64,000 bases of DNA from Carallia brachiata (GCA_021464245.1 JADCRB010000114.1:1798001-1862000); one strand, 5' to 3'; shown: positions 11,001 to 24,129, counted from the first letter of the stretch. A program made the numbers and translations. Notes: generated from the letters alone by a model not told the origin.

Positions 11001-11872
11001 TTATTAAGCCATCCTCAATACATAGAAGATAAACAAAAAACTTATGAAGTGGCCCTGAATATGATCACATCAAAGCGAGGTCCAGGGAAACATAATTAGA
11101 GACAGTTCAATCACACCTAGGAATGGGCCCTTTATCTTAACCAGCCACCTTTACTGGCTCAGTAAAAGCTCTTACAATGCAGTTAGATACCAGAGCAAAT
11201 CCAAACTGTGTACCAGAATTGCCACTAAATGAACAAACTCAATGCTCTAAATGTCCATTAAGAAACATAATATCTGAAAAGCAATGAATCTACCATACCT
11301 ACGCGACTCGAATGGCTTCCTTTGGGCAGGCCATGAACCTGTAACCTTGTCTTGACCACATCCAAAGGGCAAACAAAAGTGGCTGCAATAGCACCTGCAA
11401 GAAGCATCACAAATCAATCCATCAACCCAAAAACAAAAAAGTAAAAAAAAAAGAAAAATCCCCTCCAACAATTCTATTAAATCCAAAAGACAAGTCAAAC
11501 TAATAACTCTCCTGGTTGAAACCCAAATCACCAATCTAAAACAAAACCAACTTCATCCCTCAACGAACTTTTCACAAATTCAATCAACATATTCCATTTT
11601 AAAGCAGATATAGACCAAGAATGCCATTTCACAGATACTGAACCACTAACGATTAGAGCTTTCACCAATGAGTTCTAGCTCACAGGTATTGGAGTCGTCT
11701 CCACGGCTAAAAGATGACTCTAGTTCCATAAGTCTCCAGTTTGAATCCGAGTAAATTAACCAAAAAAAAAAAAAAAAGCTTTCCTTATCGGACCTGCAGC
11801 GGCACCGGCGCTGGCGTGGCACAATAACTCTCTGGGACTTCGATTATTGGATGACCCCCCACCGCTTGCCAT
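8086..11872 (-). CDS. NDT2: NAD+ transporter, mitochondrial carrier family (NDT2-like)
   Basis: Nine exons by hand: 11872-11794, 11394-11299, 10744-10638, 9983-9938, 9771-9659, 9257-9163, 8850-8762, 8666-8572 and 8463-8086, all with GT-AG borders and consistent phase. The product is about 365 aa. Three mitochondrial-carrier repeats are visible through their signatures: [10 protein letters not shown] (residues 36-45), [10 protein letters not shown] (138-147) and YPHEVVRSRLQ (237-247). [10 protein letters not shown] and [18 protein letters not shown] are family blocks. The sequence follows Arabidopsis NDT2 (inner-membrane carriers exchanging NAD+) more closely than NDT1, including a polar C-terminal tail after VLPPET. 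One oddity: residues about 255-274 are out of frame with the family consensus, restored by a second shift. The third repeat would then have a foreign patch unless these are sequence errors. Introns 1 and 6 contain SINEs. Confidence 0.85.
8895..9090 (-). mobile_element. Au-type SINE in intron 6 of the NAD+ carrier gene
   Basis: Read on the minus strand, the element (8908-9077) begins near GAGCCTTGGCGTAATGGTAA, a tRNA-like A box. About 45 bases later it has GATTCGAGTC, a B box, and it ends CTAGGACACCTTTATTTT, the T-rich tail of Au SINEs. It is flanked by a perfect 13-bp duplication, TGGTGCTATAACT on the minus strand (plus positions 8895-8907 and 9078-9090). The long intact duplication marks it as a clean single insertion in the intron. 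Confidence 0.85.
11657..11783 (+). mobile_element. Short tRNA-derived SINE next to the exon 1 donor
   Basis: The body has an A-box-like TAGCTCACAGGTATTGGAG and a B-box-like GTTTGAATCC, and ends in an A-run of about 16. AGCTTTC occurs on both sides (11657-11663 and 11777-11783), consistent with a target duplication. Its orientation is opposite to the host gene. It ends about 11 bases from the exon 1 splice donor of the NAD+ carrier gene. Confidence 0.65.
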
Positions 11873-13894
11873 CCTCAAAAGCCCCTCTCTACAATTCAAA
11901 GAATATTCATACAATGAAGAAAAGAAAACCCCATTACATATCTATATATACATCGACCATTTGCTCCATCACATGGGTTTTTAACGATTAAAACGTCTTT
12001 GAAGGGTTCTAATTTGGAACAATGAATTTCTGGACTCAGACCGTGCAAGACAATCTGTATTCAAAGAGGTCTAGCTTTTGGACTTTGGAAAGTTCATTTC
12101 TTTTCTATCTCGGAATTTTCTTTTCCTTTTTTTTTTTCTCCCTCACTGGTAGAGAAATGTGAATATAGGATATTGAAGTGTAGGTGGAAACCATTGCTGC
12201 TCCACTTCTTGAATAGACAAGAAATGTAAAAGTGGGGGAGAGGAATTTTCTCAATGCTTGCTTTTTGGAAGAAGAGCGGCTTATGAAGCCGCTTTCTAAG
12301 ACCCAAAATGAAGTTAAAGTACAGGTTATCGTTTGGAAGCAGATTCCATTTTGTCCTCTCACCAAAATTTTGAGTTTGGGGATAACTAAGTCTAAGTTGT
12401 GTCTGGTACTTCCATTAATTTGATCTTATAGATTTTTTTTTTTATAATAAAAAAAATTTATATCAGTTATGGAATTTACAAATTAAAATTGTAGTAACTT
12501 TTATCTATATACTTCATTCAACACAATTTATAGGATGAAATCTACTACTCAAATATTATTGAGACCGAACAGATCTTTTCAATGCAATTACAGTAATTGT
12601 AAAATTTAAAATTAAAGTCATGTAATTAACAGTTAAATTGAACTAATTTGAAGGTTCTTATAAAAATTATTTATAAGTAATTTATGTGACAAATGCATCG
12701 TGACAAAGTGAAACCCAGTTTTTTTTTTTTTTTTACGGTTTTCTAAAAAAAATTATATGGAGCCTGATTTGTTAATATTAACTTGAAATTTTTTGGTGCA
12801 ACCTCCAAAAAATTACTTCAAAAGGGTGGGGATTTGATTTAGGTCGATGCATTATAGCTTACTGTTTGTAGTACTTGAAGCGCCCCTGGAATTGGCACTA
12901 TACTTTGCATGAAGTAAACTATTGTAAGGACTTCGTGACTAATTTAGAAACTAATAGGGGTGAAGCTTTGTAAGTTTTTGAAGTAGCTCTGCTGGGTCTA
13001 TTAGCTCTGATGCAAGTTGACATAGTTGTGATGGCTAGCCTTTGGGATGGCTCAGTTCCCGAGTGTTTTGTATTTTCTTGGTTTACTCTGTTTTATTCTC
13101 ATTTAAACCATAAACGATAAATTGATTTGTGCAATAAATATTATCTTACTTTCATTTTGTTAGAACTCTCTCAACTCTTACAACTCTCCCACCAACTGAC
13201 TCCCCCTAAACTTCAGATTTAGCCAATGGTAGTAGCTACTGTTACAACTGTCGGCCACCGCTCACTCTTCTCTCTTTTATCCTTCTTTTCTTCCTCCATT
13301 CTCCCAATCTCTCTCTCCCTCTTTCTCTCTCCTTGTCTTATTCTCCTTTTCCCTCCTTATCAATTGCCTTTTCCTCTTTCTCCCACTTTTCTGCTCTCTG
13401 TTATCTCTTTCCACCCCACTTCTTTCCTCCTCTTCTTTTGTTCTTTTGCTACTTCAATGGGGCTCTTTAGCTTACTTTCAGTTAGATCTAGTTTAAATAA
13501 CGTCACTTAGGACCCTCCCAACGTCTGATTCATGTTCCCAAATGGTCTGCCTCCATTTTCGTGGTCTAAGATGCAGTTTTCGCCGCTGACGTCACCATAC
13601 TGGCAGCCAACACCCCCCGCGAAGCTAGATTTGCCGAGACAAAAACCAGCGCTGCATCCCATGCTGTTGCCCCGGTTGTCTACACTCCCTTTGCTGTTAG
13701 CGATCCCTCTGCCACCATGCACGCCCTCGTCACCGGCCACGCTCCTCCTCCACCACCGCCCTCCTCCGCTGTCGCTACAGTCACTAGACCTGATGGGGAA
13801 GGCTATTTTTGGTTTTCTTTTGATGAGGTCTATACTGTTTGGGTGTATTTGGTCTTTGTTTCTGTGTGAGGTGCATTGCTGTATTCAATTTTTG
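11873..13894. other. Intergenic: carrier gene upstream region and pyrimidine-rich block
   Basis: 11873-12100 is the presumed promoter and 5' UTR of the minus-strand carrier gene. After AT-rich DNA, 13230-13450 is a dense CT tract in which the plus-strand frame is only Ser/Leu/Phe/Pro. At 13530-13890 a GC-richer block gives open frames on both strands, again without a recognised domain. This block precedes the repeat shared with 3.9-4.4 kb, so it may be the body of the same old element. Confidence 0.4.
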
Positions 13895-14520
13895 TGGTGT
13901 TAATCTATAGGTTTAAATTGTGGGAAATCATTGTGGGCATATCCGATCATTTTCTGCTACAATTTTTGTCGCAAATCTGCTGAAGTGTGGTTTATGCTTC
14001 TATATACAGTTTTGTTGGAACAAAATAAATCCGTCTAAGATCTCGGTGTCAGATAAATCTAATTTAATTTTAATTTATTTTCTTGTCAGAAGAATTTGTC
14101 TAATTAGATTTCAGACTTAATTAGTTTGTGATCTTTGTGACTTCGTTAATTGTAAATCATTTTAACCATCTATTTCTCCTACTTTGAATATGTTTCTCCA
14201 ATACTTTGAAGGGTGCCATTACATCTCCAGAATCGGGCATCTGCCCGAATATTTTTTTGTGCAACAAGACAGTGATTTTGTGCAACAAGACTGCTATTTT
14301 GTGCAACAAAAAAAATACAGAAAAATAAAGATTTTTTTTGTTGCATAAAATATCAGTCTGGTTGCACAAAATCACTGTCTTATTGCACAAAAAAATATTC
14401 GAGCAGATACCCGATTCTGGCAGCCTAATTTTTTCCTACTTTGAATATGTTTCTCCAACACTCTTGGGCTGGTCCTATATATATTAATATAACAATTTCC
14501 TATTGTTCAAAAAAAATTTT
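13895..14520 (+). repeat. Dispersed repeat, copy 2 (interrupted by a MITE)
   Basis: This is the partner of 3895-4365, with the same ordered landmarks and an end at 'TATATATTAATATAAC...' followed by an A-rich run. A MITE (14227-14420) sits inside it, so this copy was present before that insertion. The class is unknown. Confidence 0.45.
14227..14420. mobile_element. 194-bp MITE with long terminal inverted repeats
   Basis: The ends are perfect inverted repeats: CCAGAATCGGG at 14227-14237 and CCCGATTCTGG at 14410-14420. The arms remain similar inward for about 85 bp, with repeated 'TTTTGTGCAACAAGAC' words. No coding capacity is seen. It is bracketed at a distance by a 24-bp direct repeat, CTACTTTGAATATGTTTCTC plus CCAA (about 14179-14202 and 14436-14459), far longer than usual target duplications. 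Confidence 0.7.
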
Positions 14521-15686
14521 ATGCGACGAAAAAAGCAATTTGTATTTTCTATATGGCCCTCTAAATTGCTTGTTTTCCAATTGAAATTAGCGAGAAATCT
14601 AATGGTCTCCCTTAATTTGCTGGCTTATGGAACGGCTATTTAACTTATTTCGTTGGGGCAGTAACTTGCAACAGACACGAGTCTCGTCCTTTTTCATTTC
14701 TCGACCCTTACGGAGGTTTGATACAGATAATTACTTTTTATTTTTTTATAATCATTAATTAAGATTAAAATATTAATATTTTTTAATAATAAATTTTAAT
14801 ATTTAATTTTTAATTTTTTTTAGTCATCAACACATATTACATATGAGTAATTATAAAAAAAAAATAAGAACGATTGTCATTAATAAAATCCTATAAATTT
14901 TCATCTGCAAATACAAAGGAAAGCTCACACGAAATGTTTTCATGAGTCCCGCAATATTTATGAGGCGCGTTATTTGTGTTCTTCCAATGAACAATGAGAC
15001 ATGCTATCAAATGCCAGCTGGCTGTATGGACTTTTAGTGCAGATGGCATCAAAGATTTAGATTGTCTTCTCTACAAAGATCCCAAGGGTCCTTAAGATCT
15101 TAAATTTAGTTGGTGACATCCTTGTCTTGTCTCTCTCTGTTTTTTTTTTTTTAGCATTATGATTAAATAATATCACAAATGAGTATTCATGTACCCTCCT
15201 CAATCCAGCTTAGTCAAAATTACTTGTCATATTAACATTATGTGCGATACGAGGAATTCTCTTTTTATGTTGTGAAATTAGAATTTGTTTCTGGTCATAT
15301 GAGGAAGGGGCACATGGTTCTTTTTAAACACTAATGAGGAATATGTCTAATACCCTTAACTTATAGTTAACCAAGTACTCACCTTATTGGTGAGATTTAC
15401 AAATTTGCAAAATAATTTGAGGAAGGGGATTCAAACTTCCAGACACTCTCTAAGTCCTTGTTTTATGCTGGGTTCGACGATCAACTGGCTGCATAATCTG
15501 TTCAAAATTTAAATTTGTATGTGTATAGTAGGAAGTAGACCCAATTTGTAAGTAGACAAACATATTTGAATCAATATTTGACTTTTCAACAATTCTTAAA
15601 CCTAAACTCCATTGCCAAAAGCAACATGAACAAATTGAAATTGCAAATAGCCAAATAGCATTTTAAGCTAAACCAAAGACTCTTAA

Positions 15687-15690
<4 letters not shown>

Positions 15691-15718
<28 letters not shown>
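15691..15718. repeat. (TA)14 microsatellite
   Basis: Uninterrupted TA dinucleotides. Confidence 0.95.
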
Positions 15719-15721
<3 letters not shown>

Positions 15722-15838
15722 GGAGCTGCTAGAAAAACAATACAGAAGTGAGAATTTTGTAGAAATATCTGAAATTTGAATCCCAAACTTTACAATTAAC
15801 AGTCACTGCTCTAAATCACTTGAGCTATACTTCAATAT
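15722..15838 (-). mobile_element. Possible SINE fragment
   Basis: On the minus strand there is an A-box-like ATAGCTCAAGTGATTTAGAG and, about 35 bases on, a B-box-like GGGATTCAAATTTC. A T-rich stretch and a TA run follow. No target duplication was found, so this is a weak call. Confidence 0.35.
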
Positions 15839-18800
15839 ACTAAATATACGAAAAATGAGGAATGCAACACGATAGTTGAAGGGAATGTCTCTTAACCAGT
15901 AAGTGAAGGATTTAAAATTCACCAAATCTTACTTCACCCTCGCTCAATATTTAACAAGACTGCTTATAGACCAACAAAAATTCAAATGAAATTGGTGGTC
16001 CATAGTGGTAGGCAGTGGTTGATTGGTCCTTGTATTTCGAACTTTTTTAGAGAAGCCAGGGCAGGCATGTGGGGCAGTGGAGGCAATTTGAAAATGGAAG
16101 GCTTCTGTCCTTCTCGCAGTCTCTCAAACTCAAAGGTATGCAATAAATCTGCTGTTCCTTTTGTTCATAGCATATAGCGAAACAGGTGGGAGGGACAAAA
16201 ATGATGATGGATCCTAGGCACCAACCAACCAGTTCTAGGCTTCTTGGGTGATAGGCAGTTGTCCCATTACAAGTTGGATTCCGAAAGTTTTTGTATTTGT
16301 TTAGAAAATGTGCAAAGTTTTTGAATTCTAGTGCTGACAATTGAAATAAAGATACCTACCAACACCATTCTTTTGTACTCGAAAAAAAAAAAATTCTGAA
16401 CATTTTGAAGCGTAGAAAAGTTAAATTAAAAATGCATAAATGACTGTACTTTTGTCTTATCCCATCCCATATTTTTAAAATCAAACACTTTAAAAGTAGG
16501 AAACACCTTTGTACTACATATAAATTGATACCTATGCCGATAAGTCGACAATTTTTTTTAACAAAAATAATTTATTACGAATAGATCGAATTTACGGGTT
16601 GAGACTCAAGCAACTCTTATTTATATGCCTCATTTAATCTAATTCACAGAAAGATACCTACCATCTGAGCACTGTCAAACCCAAGCAAACCTTTTTCAAG
16701 TCGACTGTGCCAATTATTGAATCTGAAATTAATGACATGTAGTTAATGGTCAAATCAGATAAATTTAAAAGTCAAAATCTCCGAGCACTGTTATTCTACT
16801 AAGACTCGAATTTAAACTGTGAGTAAAGAAAAGATGTCGGATTATTATAAAGGTACCACTTTCAACGACATTAAGTTAACAATTGAAAATCTTAAAGTAG
16901 ATAAACATTCACGAATAACACATTTTATAATAAGAACGACAAACATCATAGCCTCGTAGGACTGACGCTTGCCAACCAAATTACAACTTCATCCGATTAG
17001 CATCAAACTATTCTTCAGACTCTGATTATTCAATGCCATACTCAAATGGGACGAATAGAAAATGCACATCCTAAGGGGACAACTGACACTTTGCCAGTGT
17101 TTGAGAGTGTAAATATTCATCTTACATGTCTCAAATTCGGAGAACATGTGAGATTTACAAAAAATTGAAATGCAGCACATCTTAGGTACACTGAAATTCT
17201 AATGGAGAAAAAATAATAATAAAATGCACAGATTATTCCATATGATGAGGGTAATATATTTACGACTATTTGCAAGCCTAGAGACCCTTGATTGCAGTAG
17301 GTAAAGATTAGAGTAGTTTAGTTATACATCATGTGAAGCATGCCGACATGTTACCAATAAACTCTAACTTATTGATACCCGAATCATCTCTCGCATTGAA
17401 GGTCGTGAGTTCAAGTCACGTTTTGAGCCAACCAACCATAGAAAATGCCAGCATGTTGCTTCTTTTCGGATAGCCTCCCTCAAGCCTACAATCTCGTGGC
17501 AATCTGGCAACTACCACATGTTTCTTTATCCTGTCACTTGGCTCAAGAAATTTATGATGTTGGGTTGTTCTTGGAACTGGAATGGCAATTGAATTAGATT
17601 ATTTAGGATAGCTCGATTACTGATATTCATGATGTTGTTTGGTTTTGTTCCTACAAGTAGCCATCATTGCTAGTTAGTGCGATGTCCGTGTAGATTATGA
17701 ATCAATTGCTCGTTCCAATTAATGATTAGTAGAAAATGCACAAATGAGACATCAAATATGGAATCCTTCGTACCAATGAGCTTAGCTAGATTCATATTCA
17801 AGACCGTAGGTCCTAAGTTCTAGTCTCACTCAATATTTAAAAAACTGAACTAGACCAACCGATTTAATAAATAACCGATCAAGTTCTTGGTCCGGTTTAT
17901 AACCGGTTCCATGACAATTTCAGAACTAGTCAAACCCGATCAAGAACTGGTCAAAATCGATAAAAAATTAGATGGGTCGAACAGGTCAAACTAGATTAAC
18001 AATAACTAGAAATTAAATTTTTACTCCAAATTTTGTTTAAATTATAATTTAGGCCCTAATTTTACTTAAAATGTTCAATTTATTCCTAATTGTATAAAAA
18101 TATTCACTCTAATCCTTAATACTAAAAAATTAATATCCAATCACTATTTATATCTATTATTTTTTACTTATTTTTACGAATATATATTTATTATTAAACA
18201 CTTAGTCTGTCAGTTCAATTATTAGTTAAACCAATTGAACCAATTTAACTTTAAACCACTAATCTTTTTGGTTTGATAGTCAATCCGGCTCTGACAATTA
18301 TAGTCTCACTTAGAGTTAAATAAGATAAAAAAATCCTCCGTAAACCAAAAAAAAAAAAAAAAAGTCCTCCAAGTTATTCATAAGGCAGTTCGTCTCAGTA
18401 CCAATATATGTTTAATGATTCCTTTGAGGGACACATGATGGTTAAAGATTTAGACTTCTGATCAAAGTTATGAGTTGTAGTTCTAGAAGATTTACAAGAA
18501 TAAAGAGAATTACATTTATTTTCCATCTGATGCCCCAATAAGCTTTAACAAAATATGTTTAATGAATTGAGGACCATGCTGGCCGGCACTTAGATCATGC
18601 ATTCATGATGACATAATAACAAAATCAATTGAAAGTTATTTATTTCATAATTATTCAAGTTGAGAGAATGTTTTTATTCATGAGATTCTCCGTCATCCTT
18701 TGCAAGCAAAAACATTGATTATGCAATTCCTAATACGTTCAACTGATTTGATTTTATTCATGAAGATGCTTCAAAACTGTCAAAAGTTTTATAAGCTTCC

Positions 18801-20440
18801 CAGTGGCTTAGATCTTATATATTCACTCTGTAAATGTAACTATTATACGACCATAGGTATTGTGTTCTTATCTGGATGCCTATATATGGCAACATAAGTC
18901 AAGCAATTAAAGACAATTTAAATGTATGTGAGAAATTTCTCAGTGGACTTTTTATATGGTGAATTCCTCTTATATGTAATGGCTTTCAAAAATGTCTAGA
19001 GTTTATCTAATATGAGAGAGAATCCATTATAATATATTTTTTTTTAAACTGCATTTTCATATGGTTCATGGCATCCCTTGAAAACAACGAAGATACCCAA
19101 GAATATGTACAAAGGGTAAAAAAAGAAAACATTTCACCGCTCCTTCGATCAAATCAGATATCCATCATAGATAGTTATAAGGTAAATTTTAGCAAAGAAT
19201 TTCATCACAGAGATATGAGAAATGTAAAATTACATTTGATGGGATATGCATTAAAAAAAAAATCAAATGTAGATAACTTTACTTCTTTTTCTTGTGTAGG
19301 AAAAATATTAATGTAATAATTTTATCATTACAAGAAAGCTCGCCTTTTAATGAAATATGTATTGCCATTTTATTGTTTGAATTAAAAAATAGCTAGTGAG
19401 TGGATCTAAAGACAACACTAAAGAGATTCGATCTCTACATAAATCCCACTTGATGTGAATTTTTTTTTTTTTTTTTAAGACGAGGGAATTTGATCTCTTG
19501 ACCATTTCTAAGCTATATAGATTTGATAATTATTTGAACTAACGTAGTGGTTAAAATATGTGTTGCTAGTTGAAAAAGTGAGAGAAATGGAAAAGGGAAT
19601 CCCCTAGAGAGCGGAGTATCTAAGATACACAGAAATAACTAGAGTTTAGGACAGATATTTGTGTCCTATGTCAGCAGTTGTGATGTTGCTATCATATATT
19701 ATTTTATTGAATGCGAAGTTCGGAGATATTTGCAACCACTTCTAGCTAACGATGTTATTTTTGGCAACAGAGTGGATTTTAAGACAAAGAATTCGCATTT
19801 GAGTAATAAATAATTAAAAAAAAAGAAGTATATATAGAGAGGTAATTTCTTGTGAATTTTTTTTAGTACTAGTGGGAATGACTTGCTTTTGATTAGGTCA
19901 AAGAGTTAAATTCTTGCAACGCAATCTAATCACGATGACATGGGTTTGAGGAAAGGCAGAAACAACAGAAAAGAAAATAAAAATGTCAAAAAAATTTACC
20001 ATTAATACATAAATAAACTCTTCACAAGATAAAATGCAGACAATGAAATATTTGTTATTTGTAAAAATGTAAATAAATAAATATACATTTTCCAGGAAAT
20101 ATCTTCAATATATTTAATTGCTAGTTTTGTTTTTTTTGGACTACGAAAAAACCATCTCACAAGTTTGACAGTCACCAGATCTTTAAGATAGAGACTAACT
20201 TTTTGTCATTCTATAGCCTTCATTCAACATCTCCCAAAGAGAGAACTCGTTAGTAAAATATTATTCAATCTGAAACGAGTTTCTTAAACTTAATTATAAA
20301 ATTAATAAATCTGAAACTTAACATCGCACTTAATCTTTTGTCACTTAACGGCCACCCACCTTCAGTTGATAGGGGATAACGCAAGTACCGACACTCAAAT
20401 TTAAATTAATATTAAAAGAAATACGTCAAAATATCACTAA

Positions 20441-20678
20441 CCCTATGTTTGGATTGAGAGCAATTGAATAGAAAAAAAAATGAATAGAAAATAGTACAGT
20501 AATGATAATATTATAATTAATAAAAAGTAATAATTAGAAAGTTATGAGAAAAAAAATAAATATTAATTTGTGAGAGAAAAAGTAAAAGGTAATTGTTTAA
20601 ATAAATAAAAAATAAATAAATAATATTTTCTTTTTTTATTTTTCTTTCTTTTTTTTTGAAAAATTGCCAAACGGGGCC
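20441..20678. mobile_element. Tourist/PIF-like MITE candidate
   Basis: The ends are imperfect inverted repeats, CCCTATGTTTGG on the left and CCAAACGGGGCC on the right. TAA lies on both sides, as expected for a 3-bp PIF/Harbinger target. The interior is AT-rich without coding. The terminal match is only partial. Confidence 0.45.
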
Positions 20679-22203
20679 TAAATTGTCGTTACCAGTGATT
20701 TTTTTTTCACCGAATTACCAGTGATATTTAATTGCTAGTTTAATCGTTTTTTTTTTTTTTTTTTGAGAAATTGCTAGTTTAATCGTTGAACGTATTAACT
20801 CTTGATTTTTTTTTAATTTATTCTGTTCGATAATCGATCATTTACACAACGTTGTTTAAAGGACAAATGCGTGTACGACACATGAATATCACTAAGACGT
20901 ACCCATAAGTGGTTCAGCTTTAATTGCGTTACCTGCCCAATTATTCCTAATTAACTCAGTGATTTTTCCTGTTAAAATAGTACTTCCACAGATTTTAGAA
21001 GTGACAAAAGTTAATTTGGCCCAATAACCGACCTTTACTCGTTTAAAATACTACCCGATCTAACTAGCATCGATTGAAAAAGATAATGACATGTAACTCA
21101 AATCAACCGAAATAAAATAATCTTAATTTGAATAACTTGACATTAAAATGACATAAAATTTGATTAGTTGAAAACTCTATTATTCTAAATTCAAATTCTA
21201 AATTCTGAAATTAAATAAATTTGATAGTCAATGTATCTTAAATCTTATTAAATTTGATAATTTAGAATGCGAAATACTCAAAATTTAAGTTATCTGAATC
21301 AAAAATTTAATAAATACAAAACCTAACACATTTAAAAATTTAAAGTTTAGTTAACTCATGACCCAAAATACTTAAAATCTTAATGGCTGAAAATTTAAAA
21401 TAGCCTAACTCGATTAGGCCACGGATTTCTGTATCAAAATTAAGCCGATGAAAAAAAGGACCAACCCCACATGTCGGATGTACCCAACAACTCAACTGGT
21501 CAACCTATATCACTATGTCTGTTTTTTTAGAATAAAAGAAAAATATATCGTGTATACATCAATTATTATATTTATAAATTAAAATTAAAGAAAATCTCAT
21601 TTTAAATACTTCATTTAATACTTCTATAAACACAGATTTATTATTCGAATACTAATAAATCTAAGTGTATTTTCTCTACATCTAACCACAATATTAACAA
21701 ATCTTAACTCACTACCACTCTCTCCACGTAAAATCCCCAATTTGTAAAAACTAGCATCATTATACAAATTTAAATCTAAATTAATATAAAAAAAAATACT
21801 TTAAATTATCACTAACCTATCATCTCATGTGACATATCACCATGTCTCAACCTATACCACAATGTGTATAAAATCTCAGTTTTAGATATGATTAAATTTA
21901 TTTCGATAAATACTCTCTTTCGAAAATTTTATTGAAATAAGCATTATATTTTATTAGTAAATGGTCATTATAATTATATTAATTATTAATTACCATTGAC
22001 ATTTGTATTCTTAACTTGTACGAGTTCTCTCGATACTTTTGTGTTGAATTTATGTACTAATTTATTTAATTAATACAACAGTTTTTCTTTCGGTTAAAAA
22101 AAATAGAAGTGTATTACACACGGATGTATAATACTATCACAAAAACAAAGCCCCTGCTTCTGTAATTTTCGTGTCAGCGTTTCACTCATTGCTCTGCAAG
22201 ACA

Positions 22204-22208
<5 letters not shown>
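20679..22208. other. Intergenic AT-rich DNA
   Basis: No recognised gene or delimited element. Poly-T runs occur at about 20745-20765. Confidence 0.5.

Positions 22209-22240
<32 letters not shown>
22209..22240. repeat. (GA)16 microsatellite
   Basis: Uninterrupted GA dinucleotides on the plus strand. Confidence 0.95.
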
Positions 22241-22242
<2 letters not shown>

Positions 22243-24129
22243 AACTACACAACCGGGCACCGGAGCCCCGCACTTATTTTTGCCTTTTTGAAAAATAAGG
22301 TATATATTTTTAGAATATATAATGTAATGTTAAATAATATATTATGTTTTAATGCAATATATTTTGTTCAAAATGCAGTTTTTTTTTTAAGATTTTCATA
22401 GGAAACTAAATTTTCAAAAGAAAAAAATTAGTAAACAAGAAAACGAAATTGAGATACAATATATTTTTTTAGATAACATGGTATTCTTTTTTTAAGATTC
22501 AGCGTAATTTTTTTAAAAAAGTTTTGTAGCTTTTATTTTTTAATAAAATAATGATACCCAGATAAAAAACAAAAAAAATTTACGGGAACGCATAAGTAAA
22601 AATACAGTAAGCAAATAAAAAAAAAAAAAAAAAAAAATATCAAATTAAAAATTATTAAATAAATTTTTTATTAACTGTCTTTTAGAGGTGTTTATATAAT
22701 CTTGTCTTAAAAGGAAAAAAAAAAAAACCCCTAACAATTTCCGTATGTTTAACTCTCCTCCACTCGCACTCTCTCTCTCCATCTCTCTGTTTGTTTTTGC
22801 TGGCAGTCCCAGGCCCACCTTTTCTCTTCCTCCTGATTAACCCGTCAAAGGAAACAGGTTCCAAAGGCGTCTTGTTAGGTAAACGGACACAAAGCTGTCA
22901 TTTTTACTACATTTTTTGTCAATTATTTAATTTTCAACTTTTTTTTTTGTCCAGAAAGTGGAAAGCACTAGGCATTTTCTTGGGGGGAAAAAGTAGATAA
23001 TTTTTTAACAGAGAGGGGGAATATTGGAGGGCAATGTCTTTATGGAGTCCGCAATGCTCCTTTCTGGCTCTCACTTTTGTCATCTCCAATGAAAAAAAAT
23101 AAAATGGTTTGCCTTCCTAAGCATTAAGCAAGCAACAAGCCACAATTTGTTTATTTTTCTTTGCTAGGTAGTTTCTTACTGTATTTAAATAAACAAAAGT
23201 CAGTTTGGTAGGCAAAGCTGACATGGGTTTGGTCATAAAAAATTAGTCTTTCTCTTTTAATTTTGTTTTATATCCCTGTTTGAAAAATGGGTTTTCTTTC
23301 TTTTCTCACATACACACAGATTATTACATTGTATATATATATATATATATTTAATGTGGTTTAGTTCAGCGTAATGGGGATTCCAGTTCATGTCTTGTCA
23401 TGAAAACGCGTCCCTTATCCGCGTTATTTAGCTTTGCTGGTGGTGAATGGTGTTGCTTTGCTTAGTGGGCGCCAAACTAATCAGATCTGCATTTTTCTTT
23501 TGCTATGCTCCAAACTTACGGACACAAGAGGCATGATTCCTGATGTCTTTGGTTTTTGATATCTTTGGTCTCTTTTTTTTTTGGTTGCATTCTAGTTTTT
23601 GTTTTTGGTTTGGTTCCCTTTTATGGTGTTTGGCAACTGTAGGATTCCCCTTTTCGTTTAAGTTCTGGTTCGTTCTGTTTCATTTTTCTGTTTGGAGAGT
23701 TGAAAGGCTTAGAGAGAGAAACATTTGTATCCTAATCGTATAATGTGCATATGATTTTGGTTACTAGAATTGGTGGGGTTTTATTTTATTTTTTTTTAAT
23801 TTAATTTTCCATATGATAAGTTTTGGATTTGCTGATTAGTATTTGGTTTGTGTGTTTTGATGGGTGATTGCAGATCAAGTTACATATTGTGATTGTTGAT
23901 AGAAGAACAACTGAATTTTGGCATTGAAAGTAAGAATTCTCCTGATTCAGGAGTGAAGGTAGATTGTTGGATTGTTCTGTTTTGGCGGGGAGGGGACAAA
24001 GAAGCTGCATTAAGATTGAGTTGGACTTGGTTTGCTTATAAGAACTTGGAGTTTAGGGGATTATAGCATGCCCTTTATTTAGTACTTTTGGAGATCTTAG
24101 GGCCTTAGGGCTAGAGCATTTAGAGGACA
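22241..24129 (+). promoter_or_regulatory. Upstream region and probable 5' UTR intron of the PP2C gene
   Basis: A CT-rich tract near 22750-22790 looks like a plant 5' UTR leader. TGATTGCAG at about 23866-23874 is a good 3' splice site ahead of roughly 255 bases of leader. I infer a long intron in the 5' UTR, as is common in this gene family, but cannot fix the transcription start. A TA microsatellite lies at 23332-23351. Confidence 0.4.

Larger units (their letters stand above)
14521..20440. other. Gene-poor AT-rich intergenic DNA
   Basis: No gene that I can support in nearly 6 kb. There are several tRNA-like (SINE-like) fragments with B-box words such as GGGATTCAAACTTCC near 15430 and GAGTTCAAGTC near 17410. 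Other features are a TA microsatellite and long stretches of simple AT-rich DNA. Short frames at 15986, 18700 and 19068 show no domain or codon pattern. Confidence 0.5.

Noticed and set aside
13226..13510. 94-codon Ser/Leu/Phe-rich frame
   Set aside because: Direct translation of a pyrimidine tract.
14227..14420. CRISPR-like array from repeated TTTTGTGCAACAAGAC words
   Set aside because: The words are arms of an inverted-repeat MITE, without regular spacers, in a plant genome.
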